This document shows, piece by piece, positions 35,467 to 44,516 of a stretch of 45,074 nt of DNA. Below the pieces are notes generated by a model. That model did not search any database and had not been told where the DNA came from. It saw only the letters and a program-made list of their open reading frames with translations. Location of the stretch: NCBI RefSeq assembly GCF_900103805.1, contig NZ_FNIB01000019.1:1-45074 (forward strand), in the 5' to 3' direction. How positions within the stretch are numbered: the first letter of the stretch is position 1; each line of letters starts with the position of its first letter. Both the position numbers and the translations under genes were made by a program. This DNA comes from Cryobacterium flavum. GTDB taxonomy: Bacteria > Actinomycetota > Actinomycetes > Actinomycetales > Microbacteriaceae.

Positions 35467-36149
35467 TGGATAACTGGTTGGTTGCCCTGCAGGCGGCAAC
35501 CGTGGCTCTGGTTCTCGCCCTCATCTATCGCCCGCTCGGTGACTACATAGCGCTCATCTACACCAGCCGGCGGAACCTGCGCATCGAGCGCGGCTTCTAC
35601 CGACTGATCGGTGTCGATCCGCGCTCCGAACAGACCTGGCAATCCTATCTGCGCAGTGCGCTGGCGATCTCCTTCGTCGGAGTACTGCTGCTCTACGGCC
35701 TCCAGCGGCTGCAGGCCGTATTGCCCTACGCCCTCGGCTTTCCGGCTATCCCGGAAGGGCTCTCGTTCAATACCGCCATCTCGTTTGTCACCAACGCCAA
35801 CTGGCAGTCCTACTCCCCCGACGTCACCATGGGGTATTCGGTGCAGCTTCTCGGCCTGGCCGTGCAGAACTTCGTTTCGGCCGCGGTCGGGCTGTGCGTG
35901 GCCATAGCCCTCGTGCGGGCGTTCGCTGCCGTACGGGCAGGCACGATCGGCAATTTCTGGGTGGACCTGACCCGCGGCATCCTGCGCCTGCTGTTGCCGT
36001 TGTCCATTGTGGCCGCGATCGTGCTCATCGCTGCCGGCATGATTCAGAACGTGAGCGGCTTCACAACCATCACGACCCTGAGCGGCGCGACCCAGTCGCT
36101 GCCCGGTGGGCCGGTCGCTTCACAGGAGGCGATGCGATCGCGCCGCTAG
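35466..36149 (+). pseudogene. kdpA: kdpA, N-terminal fragment
   Basis: The first ~222 residues of the potassium-translocating subunit (normally ~555 aa). The pore segment NTAISFVTNANWQSYSP and the following helices are intact through SGATQSLPGGPVASQEA. The sequence then departs from the family (expected GTNGGG selectivity loop) and stops with MRSRR and a TAG at 36147. The missing part includes three of four selectivity loops; kdpB and kdpC are completely gone. It could be translated but cannot be a pump. Confidence 0.9.
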
Positions 36150-36856
36150 CCGAGGCCGACCGGGTGCGGAGCGCCCTGCTCGCTGCCGTCGGACATGACC
36201 TGCGTCGCCCGTTCGCGTCGGCCACCGCGGCCGTGAGCGGGCTGCGCGCCACCGACGTTGCGCTGAGCGCCGACGACCGCGCCGAGTTGCTCGCGACCGC
36301 CGACGAAAGTCTGGAATCGCTCTCGGCGCTCATCACGAACCTGCTCGATGTGAGCCGACTGCAGGCCGGCGCGCTGGCCGTGCGGCGGGGCCCGGTCGAT
36401 GTGGCCGTCGTGGTTCTTCCGGCCCTCGACGAGCTCGAACTCGGTCCCGAGCAGGTCGACCTGGACCTCGGCCCCCAGCTCAGCATGGTTCTAGCCGACG
36501 CGGGGCTGTTGCAGCGGGCCATCGTGAACGTCGTGGCCAACGGCATCCGCTTTGCTCCCGCCGGAACGCGCGTGCGGATCTCGGCCAGCGAGTTCGCCGG
36601 TCAGGTGGAAATTCGAGTGACCGACCACGGACCGGGAATTCCCGCCGGGCGGCGAGCGGATGTCTTCGTACCGTTCCAGAGACTGGGCGACACCGACAAC
36701 CTGACCGGTCTCGGTCTCGGCCTGGCCATCGCCAAGGGGTTCGTCGAGGGCAGGGGCGGCACGCTCGACGCCGATGACACGCCCGGTGGCGGAGTCACCA
36801 TGGTGATCGCCCTGACGGCTATTCCGGACGGCCCGGCCGGGGAGGAACCCAAATGA
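36113..36856 (+). pseudogene. kdpD: kdpD, C-terminal kinase fragment
   Basis: About 235 residues of the sensor kinase core. The H-box LLAAVGHDLRRPFAS is present with the phospho-acceptor His (usual Thr-Pro is Arg-Pro here), along with the N-box VNVVANGIRFAP, G1 VTDHGPGIPAG and G2 LTGLGLGLAIAKGF. The KdpD N-terminal domain, USP domain, four membrane helices and GAF-like part are missing. It is in a different frame from kdpA. A GTG at 36164 (GAGG upstream) lies 14 bases after the kdpA-fragment stop and could start a soluble 230-aa kinase core. Its TGA overlaps the kdpE ATG. Confidence 0.85.
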
Positions 36857-37563
36857 AGATTCTCATCGCCGACGACGATCCGCAAATTCTGCGCGCTCTG
36901 CGCATCACGCTCGGCGCGCGCGGCTACGAGATCATCACGGCCGGCGATGGCGCCGACGCGCTCAATGCCGTCATCGAACAGCACCCCGACCTGGTCATGC
37001 TCGACCTCGGAATGCCGCGCCTCGACGGTCTGGCCGTGATCGAGGCGGTGCGGGGGTGGAGTCAGGTGCCGATTCTCGTGGTCTCCGGCCGCACCGGGGC
37101 CGCCGACAAGGTCGACGCCCTCGACCTCGGCGCCGACGATTACGTTACGAAACCGTTCTCCATCGAGGAACTGCTCGCCCGAATCCGCGCTCTCACCCGG
37201 CGCGTGCCGTCGGTCGGCGACGAACCGGTGGTGCAGTTCGGCGCCGTCACCGTCGATCTCGCCGCCAAGCGGGTGACCGGTGCGGCATCGGAGGTCATTC
37301 GACTCGCCCCAACCGAGTGGCGCATTCTAGAAGTTCTGCTGCGCAACCCCGGCAAGCTGGTCACCCGCGAGCTCCTGCTGAGCGAGGTGTGGGGGCCCCA
37401 CCACACCAACGACTCCGGCTATCTGCGGCTCTGCGTTGCGCAGCTGCGCAAGAAACTCGAGGCGGTGCCGGCGGGGAAGCCGACTCCGGCAGCGATCTCG
37501 GGAGTGACCACGATCGGGTCACCGGCCGGGAGTACGGCGGCCGTGCTCACCGTTCCGTCGTAA
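36853..37563 (+). CDS. kdpE: KdpE response regulator with replaced C-terminus
   Basis: An OmpR-family regulator of potassium pump genes. The receiver domain is complete (ADDDPQ acidic pair, phospho-Asp in MLDLGMP, YVTKPF Lys). The winged-helix domain runs through NDSGYLRLCVAQLRKKLEAV. The family then expects a final strand-turn such as RHLLTEPGMGYRF, but here the frame reads GKPTPAAISGVTTIGS instead, because at about 37465-37475 the sequence becomes the antisense of another gene. Loss of the wing probably impairs DNA binding. 236 aa by length only. ATG overlaps kdpD TGA. Confidence 0.8.
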   Translation: MKILIADDDPQILRALRITLGARGYEIITAGDGADALNAVIEQHPDLVMLDLGMPRLDGLAVIEAVRGWSQVPILVVSGRTGAADKVDALDLGADDYVTKPFSIEELLARIRALTRRVPSVGDEPVVQFGAVTVDLAAKRVTGAASEVIRLAPTEWRILEVLLRNPGKLVTRELLLSEVWGPHHTNDSGYLRLCVAQLRKKLEAVPAGKPTPAAISGVTTIGSPAGSTAAVLTVPS

Positions 37564-38099
37564 CCGACCTTGAGAACGGCGTTAGCACCGGCATCCGCTA
37601 CATACACGCCGTCATCCAAAGGAAGGCTGGCGTAGGGGTGGGTATCGACGATTCCGGCATAGGTGGCTGGGCCGGTAGGTGCCGCTGGATCGAACTGGTC
37701 GAGGCAGGACTGCCGCAGGTCGACGAACCCATAGGTGTTGACCTCGGCCGGGTTCGCCGTGCTCTCATAGGCGAAGAGATCGGCCAACGGTGCGGCCACA
37801 CCGCCCGCCGGCATCGAGTACAGCGCCGATGCGGTGCGTGTTGGTCGAGTAGTAAACGGTGCCGTTACGCACGGAGACGGCCCCGAGTTCATCGCCGGGG
37901 TTGGCACTCGCAACGTCGTGCCGTCGGGACTGACCTTGGTGAGCACCCCCAGTGCGTTCTGCGAGACATAGGCTGTGCCGCCCGCCCCGACGCCCAGACT
38001 GAGCGGCAGAAACAGGCCGCTCGCCAACACTGTGGGTCCACCAAGTGTGGGAATCTTCGTCGGCGGACGTGTGCGGATCCAGGTGACTTCTCCGTTCAC
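37470..38099 (-). pseudogene. ScyD/ScyE-like secreted beta-propeller protein, truncated
   Basis: A middle part of a ScyD-family protein, with TVLASGLFLPLSLGVG, GGTAYVSQNALGVLTKVS, then (in another frame, about 37825-37900) PGDELGAVSVRNGTVYYS, then PLADLFAYESTANP, VNTYGFVDL, SLPLDDGVYVADAGANAVL and DPIVVTPEIAAGVGF. The signal peptide and N-terminus are missing, there are two frameshifts near 37815-37905, and the C-terminal half is lost where it meets kdpE. Decayed. Confidence 0.8.
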
Positions 38100-38108
38100 C
38101 GGGCTGGG

Positions 38109-38750
38109 TCAGACGGTGCGCGGCGCCTTCGCCAGGTTGGCCTCGAGCTCTGCGATGTTCTGACGCACGCCATAGGCGGGGCGGTCACGCTCGACGCGCC
38201 AGCTTTCGGCGAGGGGGCCGATATTGACGGTGTCGAAGCCGAATTCGTCGTAGAGCTTGGTAACGAAGGCAGAGGCATCCGCAAAGTCAGAGGACGTGGC
38301 CAGCGCGCGCCGCTCGGAGTCCCCGGTCGGGAAGGAATCCGCGGTGATGTCGGCGGCCGTGATGTGGTTAAATCCCTTGGCCACGCGAGACGTTGGCAGG
38401 TGCTTCTGCAACATGCCCGTCACGGTCGCCTGGCCATTGTCGAGGGCGTCGATGTGTCCATCGCGTTCGAAATAGTAGTTATTGGTGTCGATGACGATCT
38501 TGCCGGACAGGGGTTCGACGGGCACGTTCGCGTAGGCCTTCAGCGGCACGGTGACGACCGCCACGTCGGCGGCCTCGGCGGCCTGCGCTGCGGACCCAGC
38601 GCTCGCTTTCGGACCCAGTTCCGCCACGAGGTCTGCCAGGGTTTCCGGTCCTCGGGAATTGCTGATTACGACGTCATAGCCACTCTCAATCGCCTTTCGC
38701 GCGACCTGGCTGCCAATGTTTCCTGCACCGATGATTCCAATAGTTGTCAT
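38109..38750 (-). CDS. NAD(P)-binding oxidoreductase, F420-NADP reductase-like
   Basis: A 213-aa Rossmann protein. The dinucleotide motif IGIIGAGNIGSQVARKA at the N-terminus, NSRGPETLADLV after strand 2, VTVPLKAYANV, and IVIDTNNYYFERDGH match the NADPH-dependent F420 reductase / NAD-binding domain family. Whether it uses F420 or another partner cannot be told. ATG 38750 is the start of the conserved fold. It is convergent with nothing functional; divergent from the YdeI-like gene. Confidence 0.88.
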   Translation of the reverse strand: MTTIGIIGAGNIGSQVARKAIESGYDVVISNSRGPETLADLVAELGPKASAGSAAQAAEAADVAVVTVPLKAYANVPVEPLSGKIVIDTNNYYFERDGHIDALDNGQATVTGMLQKHLPTSRVAKGFNHITAADITADSFPTGDSERRALATSSDFADASAFVTKLYDEFGFDTVNIGPLAESWRVERDRPAYGVRQNIAELEANLAKAPRTV

Positions 38751-38844
38751 ACTGGCGACAACGATAGCGACCCCAAAAATGTTCCCGCCGTGCGGCCGCG
38801 CGGAGAGGCGGGGTCGGCGCTGAGAAGGGAACGGTACGCAACTG

Positions 38845-39288
38845 ATGCCTCGATTCACCACGAATTTATTGCAAAACGGCAACAACATCGGCATCGTGAT
38901 CCCGGACGCGGTCGTCGCAGAACTCGGCGGCAAACGCGTTCCCGTGTTGATCACGCTCAACGGCACGTACAGCTATCGCAACACGACCGCTGTCATGGGC
39001 GGGCTCAATCTCGTGGGACTGAGTGCTGAACACCGGGCTGCCTCTGGACTCGGCGGCGGAGACGCCGTGGAGGTCACTATTGTGCGTGACGACGAGCCGC
39101 GGGAGGTCGAGGTGCCGCCGCCGCTCGCACTGGCGCTCGCGGAGGATTCCGACGCTACTGCCGCCTGGAACAGGCTGTCCTACAGCCGCCGCAAAGAATA
39201 TGCTCGGGCCATCGCGGATGCGAAGGGTGACGACACCCGCGCGCGTCGCGTCGGGAAGACGATCGCCGACCTTCGTGGGGTGTCCTGA
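38845..39288 (+). CDS. DUF1905/YdeI-OmpD-associated family protein
   Basis: 147-aa cytosolic protein with an N-terminal DUF1905 beta-barrel (NIGIVIPDAVVAELGGKRV, VMGGLNLVGLSAEHR, GDAVEVTIVRDDEPREVEV) and a C-terminal helical bacteriocin-protection/YdeI-type tail (AAWNRLSYSRRKEYARAIAD, RRVGKTIADLRG). A common accessory gene of unknown role. ATG 38845. Confidence 0.88.
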   Translation: MPRFTTNLLQNGNNIGIVIPDAVVAELGGKRVPVLITLNGTYSYRNTTAVMGGLNLVGLSAEHRAASGLGGGDAVEVTIVRDDEPREVEVPPPLALALAEDSDATAAWNRLSYSRRKEYARAIADAKGDDTRARRVGKTIADLRGVS

Positions 39289-39424
39289 GCCCTCTGACGA
39301 TCGGTTCCTGGGCGATCAGGTAACCTTTCTGTCGATGCTGGCCGTCTGCCGACTCGCGCGCGGCGTCAAGCTTGATGCCTGACCTGCGCGGGACGGCGCA
39401 GATCTGGGCGCGCGTGAAGTCGCG

Positions 39425-39835
39425 CTAGCCAACGGCTTTCTTGAGCAATGCCACCAGCCGATCCTGATCGGCGTTGGTCAGTTTGGTGACGGCGTAGGAG
39501 GTCGGCCAGAAATCGCCGTCGTCAAGGTGCGCGTCTGGCTGAAAGCCGATGGTGGCGTAGCGCACCTTGAACTTCGCGGCGCTCTGAAAGAACACCACCA
39601 CCTTGCCATCGCCATCGGCGTAGGCCGGCATGCCGTACCAGGTCTTCCCGGCCAGATTCGTGTGGCTCGTAACCAGCGTGTGCAGGGTCTCGGCCAACTC
39701 CTTGTCTGTGCCGGTCAAGTCGGCGATTGCAGCGAGGCAGGCTGCCGCCAGGTCGGCACCGGCCTTGGCGGCCTTCTCCTCGGCCACAGCCGCCCGCATG
39801 GCTGCCTTTTCCTCTTTGCTGAAGGTGGTGCTCAT
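39425..39835 (-). CDS. DUF1801 / iron-chaperone-like protein
   Basis: 136-aa soluble protein. An N-terminal Ala/Lys-rich helix (SKEEKAAMRAAVAEEKAA) precedes a DUF1801-type domain with KTWYGMPAYADGDGKVVVF, KVRYATIGF and SYAVTKLTNADQDRLVAL. The family is related to frataxin-fold YdhG-like proteins; function unknown. ATG 39835 with AAGGAA upstream. Confidence 0.85.
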   Translation of the reverse strand: MSTTFSKEEKAAMRAAVAEEKAAKAGADLAAACLAAIADLTGTDKELAETLHTLVTSHTNLAGKTWYGMPAYADGDGKVVVFFQSAAKFKVRYATIGFQPDAHLDDGDFWPTSYAVTKLTNADQDRLVALLKKAVG

Positions 39836-39899
39836 GGTTTGTTCCTTTCCAGGGGCCGATCTACGCCATTTAGTGTAGGCGGCGTCTCGGACATCCGTT

Positions 39900-40435
39900 T
39901 TATGCGGTTGAGTGAAGAAACACGAGCGTGCGGTGCAGCGACAGCGCGGCGGCCTCCGCGTCATACGACGGCAACGAGCTGTCGGCGAAATAGTGCTGGT
40001 CTCCGGGGTAGAGAAATAGTTCCGCCGCGTCCGTCGACTCGACGAGCGCACGGGCAGCATCGATGTCACCCTCGCCAACGAAGATCGGGTCGGCGTCCAT
40101 GCCGTGCACTTGTACCGGAACGTCATCCGGCCAGGCTGCGCTGAATTCGGATACTGGAACGCAGGAATACTACAGCAGCGCCCCGCGTGCGCCCGAGCGC
40201 GTCTGCGCCAGCTTCTGGGCGGGGAGCACCCCGAGGGAGAATCCCGCATAGATCAGGTCTCCGGGTAGGCCCGCGACCGCCTGTGCGCCGCGGTCAATCA
40301 GGTCGCCGAAGCCGACCTGCTCGGCGTAGCCAACGCCCTCGTCTATGGTTTCAAAGGTACGGCCATCGAACAGGTCGGGTGTGTGAACGACATGCCCGGC
40401 CCTGCGCAGTTCGTCGGCAAAGAGGGATGTTTCCG
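39900..40435 (-). pseudogene. Dienelactone hydrolase family protein with amber codon
   Basis: Alpha/beta-hydrolase pieces in one frame, interrupted by a single TAG (40170-40172). Before it: FADELRRAGHVVHTPDLFDG, GVGYAEQVGFGDLIDR and LIYAGFSLGVLPAQKLAQ, which is where the DLH nucleophile motif lies (Ser in place of Cys). After it: YSCVPVSEFSAAWPDDVPVQ, HGMDADPIFVGEGD and YPGDQHYFADSS with the Asp and His of the triad. The N-terminal ~20 residues (first strand) are missing upstream of about 40435. A read-through or sequencing error cannot be excluded for the TAG alone. Confidence 0.82.
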
Positions 40436-40741
40436 TGTCGAGCGGTGCTCGAGGACGCATCCGCGCATTCAGCCGGGCTCCAGCCCCATGAGATGGTGCA
40501 GCTCGGCCGTGAGGCCTTCTGCTCTGCCCGCCCCCGAGCCAACGGAGCTTCGGCCGCCGACTCGACTTCTGACCCCGCAAGCAGGTCGGGTGACCACCAC
40601 TTGGCGGCGGCGAGCGGTGCCGAGCGTGAGCATCCGCTCGCCTGAATCCACCATGACGACTCTCGCTCACCTCCCCACGGTAATCTGGACCTCACCGCCA
40701 TTGCATCGTGCGAGCGCGATGCCCCACCCGAGGAGTACCAC
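40436..40741. other. Region between hydrolase remnant and DUF808
   Basis: About 300 bases with no supported gene. A + strand frame (about 40470-40645) reads SAGLQPHEMVQLGREAFCS and ends EREHPLA, which looks like the tail of a coding sequence cut off at the hydrolase junction; I cannot name its family. The last part carries the DUF808 promoter side and its ribosome site CGAGGAG. Confidence 0.35.
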
Positions 40742-41656
40742 ATGTCTGTCGGCCTGCTTGCTGTCGTCGATGACATACTCACGGCCGCCCTCAAGGCGAG
40801 CGCAAAGACCGCGGGCGTCGTCATCGACGATGCGGCCGTCACGCCGCAGTATGTGCAGGGGCTCTCGCCGGCACGCGAACTCCATGTTGTCTGGCGCATC
40901 GCGCTGGGCAGCCTGTTCAACAAGTTCGTCATTATCATCCCGCTCGCGCTTCTTCTGTCCGCGTTCGCACCGTGGGTGTTGCCGTTTCTGCTGATCTTCG
41001 GCGGGACCTACCTATGCTTCGAAGGTGCGGAGAAAGTCACCGAATGGTTCGGCACCCATCACGTCGCCGACGAGACGGAATCCCGCGATGAGGGCAAGCT
41101 CATTTTCGGCGCAATCCGCACCGACCTCATCCTCAGCACCGAGATCATGCTGATCGCGCTGGCCAGCCTCGACCCCGACTTCGGCATCTGGATGACCCTC
41201 GGCGCCCTGGTGGTCATCGGTCTCGGCATGACCGCGCTCGTCTACGGTGCCGTCGCACTATTGGTCAAGATCGACGACATTGGCCTGGCTTTGATGGAGA
41301 ACCCCGCCCGCCAGGTGCGACGTACCGGCGCACGCATCGTGGCATCGATGCCCACCGTGTTCCGTGTGATCGGCATCATTGGAACGGTCGCCATGCTCTG
41401 GGTCGGCGGCCACTTGGTCATCGCAAACCTCGCAGAGACGTTCTGGCACGGCCCCTACGACCTGCTCCATGTCGTCACGCACTCGGTCGAATCCGCCGGC
41501 CCGGCTGTCGTCTGGCTCACCGACACTGGCTTGTCGGCCGTGTTCGGCCTGACTCTCGGGCTCATCATCGCCGGGATCACTTTCGCACTGTCGGGTCTCC
41601 TAAAACGCAGTAAACCTCCCGTTACGACCAAGGAAGTCTCCACCCCGAATATCTAG
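40742..41656 (+). CDS. DUF808 membrane protein (YedI-like)
   Basis: 304-aa multi-pass inner membrane protein. It begins VGLLAVVDDILTAALKASAK and contains YVQGLSPARELHVVWRIALG, LLIFGGTYLCFEGAEKV, GAIRTDLILSTEIMLIALA and the hydrophobic C-terminal helix TLGLIIAGITFALSGLL, all typical of the family. Five to six membrane helices. Function unknown. ATG 40742 with GAGGAG upstream. Confidence 0.93.
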   Translation: MSVGLLAVVDDILTAALKASAKTAGVVIDDAAVTPQYVQGLSPARELHVVWRIALGSLFNKFVIIIPLALLLSAFAPWVLPFLLIFGGTYLCFEGAEKVTEWFGTHHVADETESRDEGKLIFGAIRTDLILSTEIMLIALASLDPDFGIWMTLGALVVIGLGMTALVYGAVALLVKIDDIGLALMENPARQVRRTGARIVASMPTVFRVIGIIGTVAMLWVGGHLVIANLAETFWHGPYDLLHVVTHSVESAGPAVVWLTDTGLSAVFGLTLGLIIAGITFALSGLLKRSKPPVTTKEVSTPNI

Positions 41657-41746
41657 CCTTCATCCGTACAGCACGCCACGTAGCGCCTGGACGGCAGTGC
41701 CGAGCTACCAAGGGGCAGGCGGCCGAGCGATAGGGTGAAGTAAACG

Positions 41747-42814
41747 ATGCGGGGACGAGTGAACAATCTGGCGCTCCAGTTACGAGCGGCCGCGGAAAGA
41801 AACGATGCCCTGCGAGCGGATCTCGACCAGGAATTTGCCACCCTGATCGGTACCAACCGGGACGCACACGACGTGATGGACGCGCTGTGGTGGGCCGCGC
41901 ATCCGTTACAGCCGACACCCGCCGGCGAGATCGACCCGGCAGTGCACCTGGTGGAGCTGCAGTCCAGTGTTTTCTCCCGCGCAGCAATGCCCGAGCCGCA
42001 GCTCGAACGCACGGAGGCTGGATCGACCGTGCGTGCGACAGCCAGCGAGCACCGACTGCGGCAGCTCACCGTGCACCTCGCTGCGCGCGCGGATGCCGTC
42101 GCCCAGTTGCTGGAACGGTTCGGTACCGACCTGACTGATGCGGGTGCCACCACGATGGCGGTCACCAAGGATCTCGCGTCCGGTGTCGCCGCTCCCCCAC
42201 CCGCCGACGGATCCACGAACGCGGTCACCGATGACCGGCCGCTGGCCGGCCGAGTGCGTTGGCGTTCAATCTTGCTGGCCGCAGGGGTGGCCGCTGGCGT
42301 CTTGGGCACGCTCGGTGCCCAGGCGCTGCAGCAGGGCATCATGGCCACGTTCGAGAACGGCTCTTCGGCCACTGCCGGCCCCAGCTCAGCTGAGAACACA
42401 CCCGGCGTGCTGCCGAACGAAGCGGCGGTCGGCGCCATTGCCGGGCTTTTCGACCAACCGGTCGACCCCTCGGCCGGTGAATTGGCCGACCTCGGACCGT
42501 CTTACAGCATGGTGCGACCCTCCGGACTCACGCCTCGAGGCTCCTACGGAATTTACCTGGCCCGGCTCGGTTCCGGCCCGTACTGCCTCGTGGTGCAACA
42601 GGTCGACCTCACCGCGACGAGTATCTGCGCGGCTGCCAGCGAGATTGCCGAGAACGGCCTGCGCCTCAACGCCGTGGTTTTGGGTACCCTCGACCCCGAG
42701 GCGACCGGGCCACGCGTGCTTCTCGATCTGACGGCAACATGGTTGGCCGACGGCATGGTCATGTCTAGTACCTCGCCGCACGTGCCAACAGTGTCCGCCT
42801 ACGTCGCACCGTAG
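41747..42814 (+). CDS. Unknown membrane protein, possibly cell-surface
   Basis: I do not recognise a family. The 355-aa protein has a helical cytosolic N-terminal part (LALQLRAAAERNDALRADLD; WWAAHPLQP; VHLAARADAVAQLLERFG), one transmembrane helix at about 187-208 (RSILLAAGVAAGVLGTLGAQ), a Ser/Ala-rich spacer and an exterior beta-rich domain with a pair of Cys (GPYCLVVQQ and SICAAASE). The layout resembles membrane-anchored anti-sigma-like or stress proteins, but no such domain is identified. ATG 41747. Confidence 0.7.
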   Translation: MRGRVNNLALQLRAAAERNDALRADLDQEFATLIGTNRDAHDVMDALWWAAHPLQPTPAGEIDPAVHLVELQSSVFSRAAMPEPQLERTEAGSTVRATASEHRLRQLTVHLAARADAVAQLLERFGTDLTDAGATTMAVTKDLASGVAAPPPADGSTNAVTDDRPLAGRVRWRSILLAAGVAAGVLGTLGAQALQQGIMATFENGSSATAGPSSAENTPGVLPNEAAVGAIAGLFDQPVDPSAGELADLGPSYSMVRPSGLTPRGSYGIYLARLGSGPYCLVVQQVDLTATSICAAASEIAENGLRLNAVVLGTLDPEATGPRVLLDLTATWLADGMVMSSTSPHVPTVSAYVAP

Positions 42815-42866
42815 TCAAGCTGCCCGCTGGCTGGCTATCGCGGTAAACCGGTACGCCGCGTCTGCG

Positions 42867-43306
42867 TCAGCGCATCCGCTCCGCCAAAGCCACAATGATT
42901 CCCTCCGGGCCTCGCACGTACGCCAAGCGCCAGACACCCTCATACTCGCCGATGCCGCCGACCAGACTGTACCCTTCCGTGGCCAGCCGGTCGACCAGCG
43001 CTTGAAGATTCTCGACTTCGAACGACAGGCTGCGGAGCCCGAGCTCGTTGGCCATGGCGTCGGGCGATCCCGGTACGGGATGCGGTCGAACAAAACTGGA
43101 AAGCTCTACCGCCGTCCCCACTCAGGCGTCTTCAGCATGACCATTTCTGAACGTGAGTTGGGAATCGCGGTGACGATGTATATAGAGTTGCCCTCCACGA
43201 AGGTGCGGCCCTCGATCTCGAGGCCCAGTCCAACAAAGAACGCCGTCATCTGGTCGAGATCCTGAACGGTCACACCAACATGATCGAACCGCTTGATTCG
43301 CGGCAT
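42867..43306 (-). pseudogene. VOC/glyoxalase family protein, frameshifted
   Basis: The N-terminal half begins MPRIKRFDHVGVTVQDLD and runs through FFVGLGLEIEGRTFVEG to MVMLKTPEW in one frame. The C-terminal half GTAVELSSFVRP...GSPDAMANELGLRSLSFEV...GEYEGVWRLAYVRGPEGI continues in another frame from about 43115. A single-base indel near 43110-43121 splits an otherwise complete ~145-aa vicinal-oxygen-chelate protein. Metal ligands His8 and Glu are recognisable. Confidence 0.85.
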
Positions 43307-43476
43307 GGGCAGCCTCCAGATGTTCTTTCTGCACAGACGAAGGGAGCCTACAGCGGAATCATGACGCACAGAAGTCCGGGCGGGCGTGAACACGGTCATC
43401 CCCGGGAGGCGCGATACCCTCGGAATGGTCCAGCGCAACGTCGAGGGGCTTGATCGGATACAACGAACGGAGCTCT

Positions 43477-44502
43477 GTGGTTGACGCGGGCAGGCGAAGC
43501 AAGCGGATCGTCGGAGTAGCACGTCACGGGCGGCTGACACGCTCGAATCCATATGCTGCCGCCCTCAGACTGGTGGCGACCGTGCTGGCCGTTGTCGTAG
43601 CGAGCACGTCAGCGGTGGTTACGGTGGCGGTGTGGAGCTTCAGCAAGACGGTCGACGACAACGCGATCGACATCACCACGGGTGACACGGCCGCGCCCGT
43701 GCCACAGCTCGAAAGCTACGAAAACGGTTTCAACATTCTCCTGGTCGGCATCGACAACGATGCAACGCAAAGCGCGGCGTACGGTGAACGTGACGGCACT
43801 CTCAACGATGTGAACATTCTCGTGCACGTGTCTGCCGACCACAGCAACGCGGTCGTTGTGAGCATCCCCCGCGATCTCATCGTGGCGCACCCCGCCTGCA
43901 CGGATGCCGCGAGCGGCACCGAGTTTTCGGCGATGGCCGCACGGCCCGTCAACGAGGCGATGTCTCGTGGCGGACTCCCCTGCGTGGTCAAAACAGTGTC
44001 CGAGTTGACCGGGCTGACCATCCCCTACGCCGGGCTGATCTCGTTCGACGGGGTCGTGCAGATGAGCGACGCCGTCGGCGGCGTTCCCATCTGCCTGAAT
44101 GCAGCCATCAACGACCCCGCTGCGGGACTGGACCTGCCCTCGGGCACCAGCATCGTCGCCGGAGACACCGCGCTCGCGTTCCTGCGCAGCCGCAAGGGCG
44201 TCGGCGACCGCAGCGATCTGGCACGAATCTCCTCGCAGCAAATCTACATGGCCTCACTCATGCGCACCGTGCAGGGCAACGGAACCCTGACCAGCATCCC
44301 CACCCTGGTCAGACTAGCCAATGCTGCAGCCACCAACATTCAGTTGTCGACCTCGTTGGCCGACATCGACACGATGGTATCGATGGCCCTGGCGCTTAAG
44401 GACATCGATCTGGACCGACTGCTGTTCGTGCAATATCCCGGCACCACTGACCTGCTGCGGATATCTCGGACAGTGGGCCCTCTTAAAATGAGGGATCACT
44501 GA
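43477..44502 (+). CDS. LytR-CpsA-Psr family protein, 3' end cut by IS
   Basis: Cell-wall polymer ligase family that attaches glycopolymers to peptidoglycan. Visible: membrane helix about 30-55 (LVATVLAVVVASTSAVVTVAV), NILLVGIDNDA, DGTLNDVNILVHVSADHSNA, VVSIPRDLIVAHP, the LCP core GLISFDGVVQMSDAVGGVPI, and FLRSRKGVGDRSDLARISSQQ with the conserved Arg pair. The natural C-terminus after FVQYPGTTDL is replaced by IS sequence ending KMRDH. Most of the LCP domain remains, so activity may persist. GTG 43477 (CGGAGC upstream) is preferred to TTG 43450. Confidence 0.85.
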   Translation: MVDAGRRSKRIVGVARHGRLTRSNPYAAALRLVATVLAVVVASTSAVVTVAVWSFSKTVDDNAIDITTGDTAAPVPQLESYENGFNILLVGIDNDATQSAAYGERDGTLNDVNILVHVSADHSNAVVVSIPRDLIVAHPACTDAASGTEFSAMAARPVNEAMSRGGLPCVVKTVSELTGLTIPYAGLISFDGVVQMSDAVGGVPICLNAAINDPAAGLDLPSGTSIVAGDTALAFLRSRKGVGDRSDLARISSQQIYMASLMRTVQGNGTLTSIPTLVRLANAAATNIQLSTSLADIDTMVSMALALKDIDLDRLLFVQYPGTTDLLRISRTVGPLKMRDH

Positions 44503-44516
44503 AAGTAGAGATCAGC

